Source: Limnohabitans sp. (lineage in GTDB: Bacteria; Pseudomonadota; Gammaproteobacteria; Burkholderiales; Burkholderiaceae_C). From it: a stretch of DNA of 64,000 bases. The stretch covers positions 1 through 64,000 of the forward strand of contig JAJTDK010000019.1 of assembly GCA_021300495.1 (NCBI GenBank), given 5' to 3'. Every line of letters starts with the position of its first letter. Within the stretch, counting starts at the first letter, position 1. The notes beneath the pieces were generated by a model. The model was not told where the DNA came from. It was given only the letters and a program-made list of their open reading frames with translations, and ran no database searches. Positions 61,752 to 64,000 of this stretch are shown here, one piece after another. Made by a program: the position numbers and the translations under genes.

Positions 61752-63236
61752 ATGAACCGCGAACTGTTGATGCTGGTTGAAGCCATCTCACGTGAAAAGA
61801 ACGTTGAACGTGACATCGTCTTTGGTGCCGTTGAATCTGCTTTAGCTCAAGCCACCAAAAAGATTTACGAAGGCGACGTCGATATTCGCGTGGCCATTGA
61901 CCGTGACAGCGGCAACTACGAAACTTTCCGCCGCTGGCATGTGGTGCCAGATGAAGCCGGCCTCCAACTCCCTGACCAAGAAATCTTGCTGTTTGAAGCC
62001 TTGGAGCAAATTGCGGACATTGAAGTTGACGAGTACATCGAAGAGTCTGTTGAATCATTGCCCATTGGCCGCATTGGCGCCATGGCAGCCAAACAAGTCA
62101 TCTTGCAAAAGATTCGCGATGCCGAGCGTGAAATGTTGCTTAACGAGTTCATGGCGCGCGGCGAGAAAATTTTGGTCGGTACCGTTAAGCGCATGGACAA
62201 AGGCGACATCATTGTCGAGTCTGGCCGTGTTGAAGGCCGCCTGCGTCGCAGCGAAATGATTCCCAAAGAGAACCTTCGCAATGGCGATCGCGTTCGCGCC
62301 ATGATCATGGAAGTCGATCTCACCTTGCGGGGTGCACCCATTATCTTGTCTCGTTCCTCACCCGAATTCATGATTGAACTTTTCAGTCAAGAAGTTCCCG
62401 AAATAGAACAAGGCTTGTTAGAGATTAAATCTTGCGCACGCGACCCCGGTTCACGTGCCAAGATTGCAGTGTTGTCTCACGACAAACGCGTCGATCCAAT
62501 CGGCACCTGCGTCGGTGTTCGCGGCACCCGCGTCAATGGTGTTACCAACGAATTGGCCGGCGAGCGTGTTGACATTGTGCTGTGGAGTGAAGATCCAGCT
62601 CAATTTGTCATTGGCGCTTTGGCACCGGCCAACGTTCAATCCATTGTGGTGGACGAAGAAAAGCACGCCATGGACGTGGTCGTTGATGAAGAAAACTTGG
62701 CCATTGCCATTGGCCGCGGCGGACAAAATGTTCGCTTGGCTTCCGACCTCACCGGTTGGAAAATCAACATCATGGATGCCGCTGAATCTGCTCAAAAGCA
62801 AGCTGAAGAAACAACTGGCATTCGCGCATTGTTCATGGACAAATTGGATGTTGACCAAGAAATTGCAGACATTCTGATTGAAGAGGGCTTCACAAGCTTG
62901 GAAGAAGTGGCTTATGTGCCCATCCAAGAAATGTTGGAGATTGACAGCTTCGATGAAGACACTGTGAATGAACTCCGCACTCGCGCCAAAGATGCTTTGC
63001 TCACACAAGAAATCGTGCGCGAAGAAAGTGTTGACGATGTCTCTCAAGACCTCCGCGATCTTGAAGGCCTGACCCCAGAGCTAATTGCTAAATTGGTTGA
63101 AGCGGGTGTCAATACACGCGACGATCTGGCCGACTTGGCCACTGACGAACTCACCGACATCACCGGACAAACCGATGGTGAAGCCACCGCCCTGATCATG
63201 AAAGCCCGTGAACATTGGTTCGCTGGTCAGGCCTAA
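61752..63236 (+). CDS. nusA: Transcription termination/antitermination protein NusA
   Basis: [35 protein letters not shown]1/KH domains ([29 protein letters not shown]), C-terminal repeats. Confidence 0.96.
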   Translation: MNRELLMLVEAISREKNVERDIVFGAVESALAQATKKIYEGDVDIRVAIDRDSGNYETFRRWHVVPDEAGLQLPDQEILLFEALEQIADIEVDEYIEESVESLPIGRIGAMAAKQVILQKIRDAEREMLLNEFMARGEKILVGTVKRMDKGDIIVESGRVEGRLRRSEMIPKENLRNGDRVRAMIMEVDLTLRGAPIILSRSSPEFMIELFSQEVPEIEQGLLEIKSCARDPGSRAKIAVLSHDKRVDPIGTCVGVRGTRVNGVTNELAGERVDIVLWSEDPAQFVIGALAPANVQSIVVDEEKHAMDVVVDEENLAIAIGRGGQNVRLASDLTGWKINIMDAAESAQKQAEETTGIRALFMDKLDVDQEIADILIEEGFTSLEEVAYVPIQEMLEIDSFDEDTVNELRTRAKDALLTQEIVREESVDDVSQDLRDLEGLTPELIAKLVEAGVNTRDDLADLATDELTDITGQTDGEATALIMKAREHWFAGQA

Positions 63237-63259
63237 TCTCAAGGAGGCTAGAACCCCAT

Positions 63260-64000
63260 ATGTCCAGTAATACTGTCGCCGAGTTCGCTAGCGAACTCAA
63301 AAAATCACCAGATACCTTGCTAGAGCAATTGCACTCAGCAGGTGTCAACAAGTCAGCGGCCACCGACGCGCTGACTGAAAACGACAAGCAAAAGCTTTTA
63401 AGCTATTTGCAAGCTAGCCATGGCACTGTCGCCGGCGAGCGTAAAAAGATCACGTTGGTGAAAAAATCTACCAGCGAAATCAAACAAGCCGATGCCACAG
63501 GCAAAGCAAGAACCATCCAAGTTGAAGTGCGTAAAAAACGCACCTTCATCAAGCGCGATGACGAAGTTGAAACGACACCAATCGAGCCTGTCGAGCCTGC
63601 GGCGCCTCTCATTGATCATGCTGAATTGGCAAAGCGCGAAGAAGAAGCCCGCAGTCAAGCCGAGTTGTTAAGGCGTCAAGAAGAAGAATTGGCCGAAAAG
63701 CGCCGTGAACGTGAAGCCAAGGAACTGGCCAAACGCGAAGAGGCTAAAGCCAAGCAAGCGTCTGAAACCGATGCTGCTGCTGTGCAATCACCTGAAGAGC
63801 TTGCGGCCCAAGCCGCTGCCATTCGCAGTGCCAAAGTTGCCGCTGCGCAACACGAGGCAGACAGCATCAATGCCGCTTCTAAGCCTGTTGATCCTTCAAT
63901 TGCCCAATCTGCCGAAAACGAACGCGTCAATGCTGAAGCTTTGGTCAAAGCTGGCAAGGCAGCCAAGATCAAAGCCGCAGAAGATCAGGCTGATGCCGAC
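63260..64000 (+). CDS. infB: Translation initiation factor IF-2, N-terminal part (runs past the window end)
   Basis: SD aaggagg at 63241, [50 protein letters not shown] then an acidic/basic Ala-rich linker; directly after nusA. Confidence 0.92.
   Translation, partial: MSSNTVAEFASELKKSPDTLLEQLHSAGVNKSAATDALTENDKQKLLSYLQASHGTVAGERKKITLVKKSTSEIKQADATGKARTIQVEVRKKRTFIKRDDEVETTPIEPVEPAAPLIDHAELAKREEEARSQAELLRRQEEELAEKRREREAKELAKREEAKAKQASETDAAAVQSPEELAAQAAAIRSAKVAAAQHEADSINAASKPVDPSIAQSAENERVNAEALVKAGKAAKIKAAEDQADAD

Overview
This is an ordinary chromosomal segment from a betaproteobacterium, probably Burkholderiales/Comamonadaceae judging by gene content and order (tolB-pal-cpoB, smc-zipA-ligA, pepA-holC, rimP-nusA-infB). 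The taxonomy is an inference. I found no mobile elements, prophage, CRISPR arrays or defence island. The window holds mostly housekeeping genes, three peptide-type ABC transporter clusters, two large TonB-dependent receptors flanking fabI, and two tRNAs (Lys-UUU, Ser-GGA). The strongest unexplained signal is a set of lesions in otherwise conserved genes. They are an exact 25-bp tandem duplication that frameshifts dapE, an lptF reduced to a 42-aa N/C-terminal fusion, a deletion removing the LSGGQ region of a YejF-like ATPase, a lost C-terminus in the adjacent YejE-like permease, an internal deletion plus frameshift in a basic amino acid decarboxylase, and possibly fused livK/prlC 3' ends. dapE and lptF are normally essential. 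The pattern could therefore be an assembly or scaffolding artifact (stripped gaps, unmerged overlaps), strain heterogeneity, or real gene decay. Secondary points of interest are a second Yej-like transporter with unusual architecture (a substrate-binding protein with both a lipobox and a C-terminal TM helix, and a permease with extra N-terminal TM segments) and a terminator-like hairpin in the rimP-nusA-infB leader. I see no convincing new multi-gene system. All family names come from reading the translated sequences, not from database searches.
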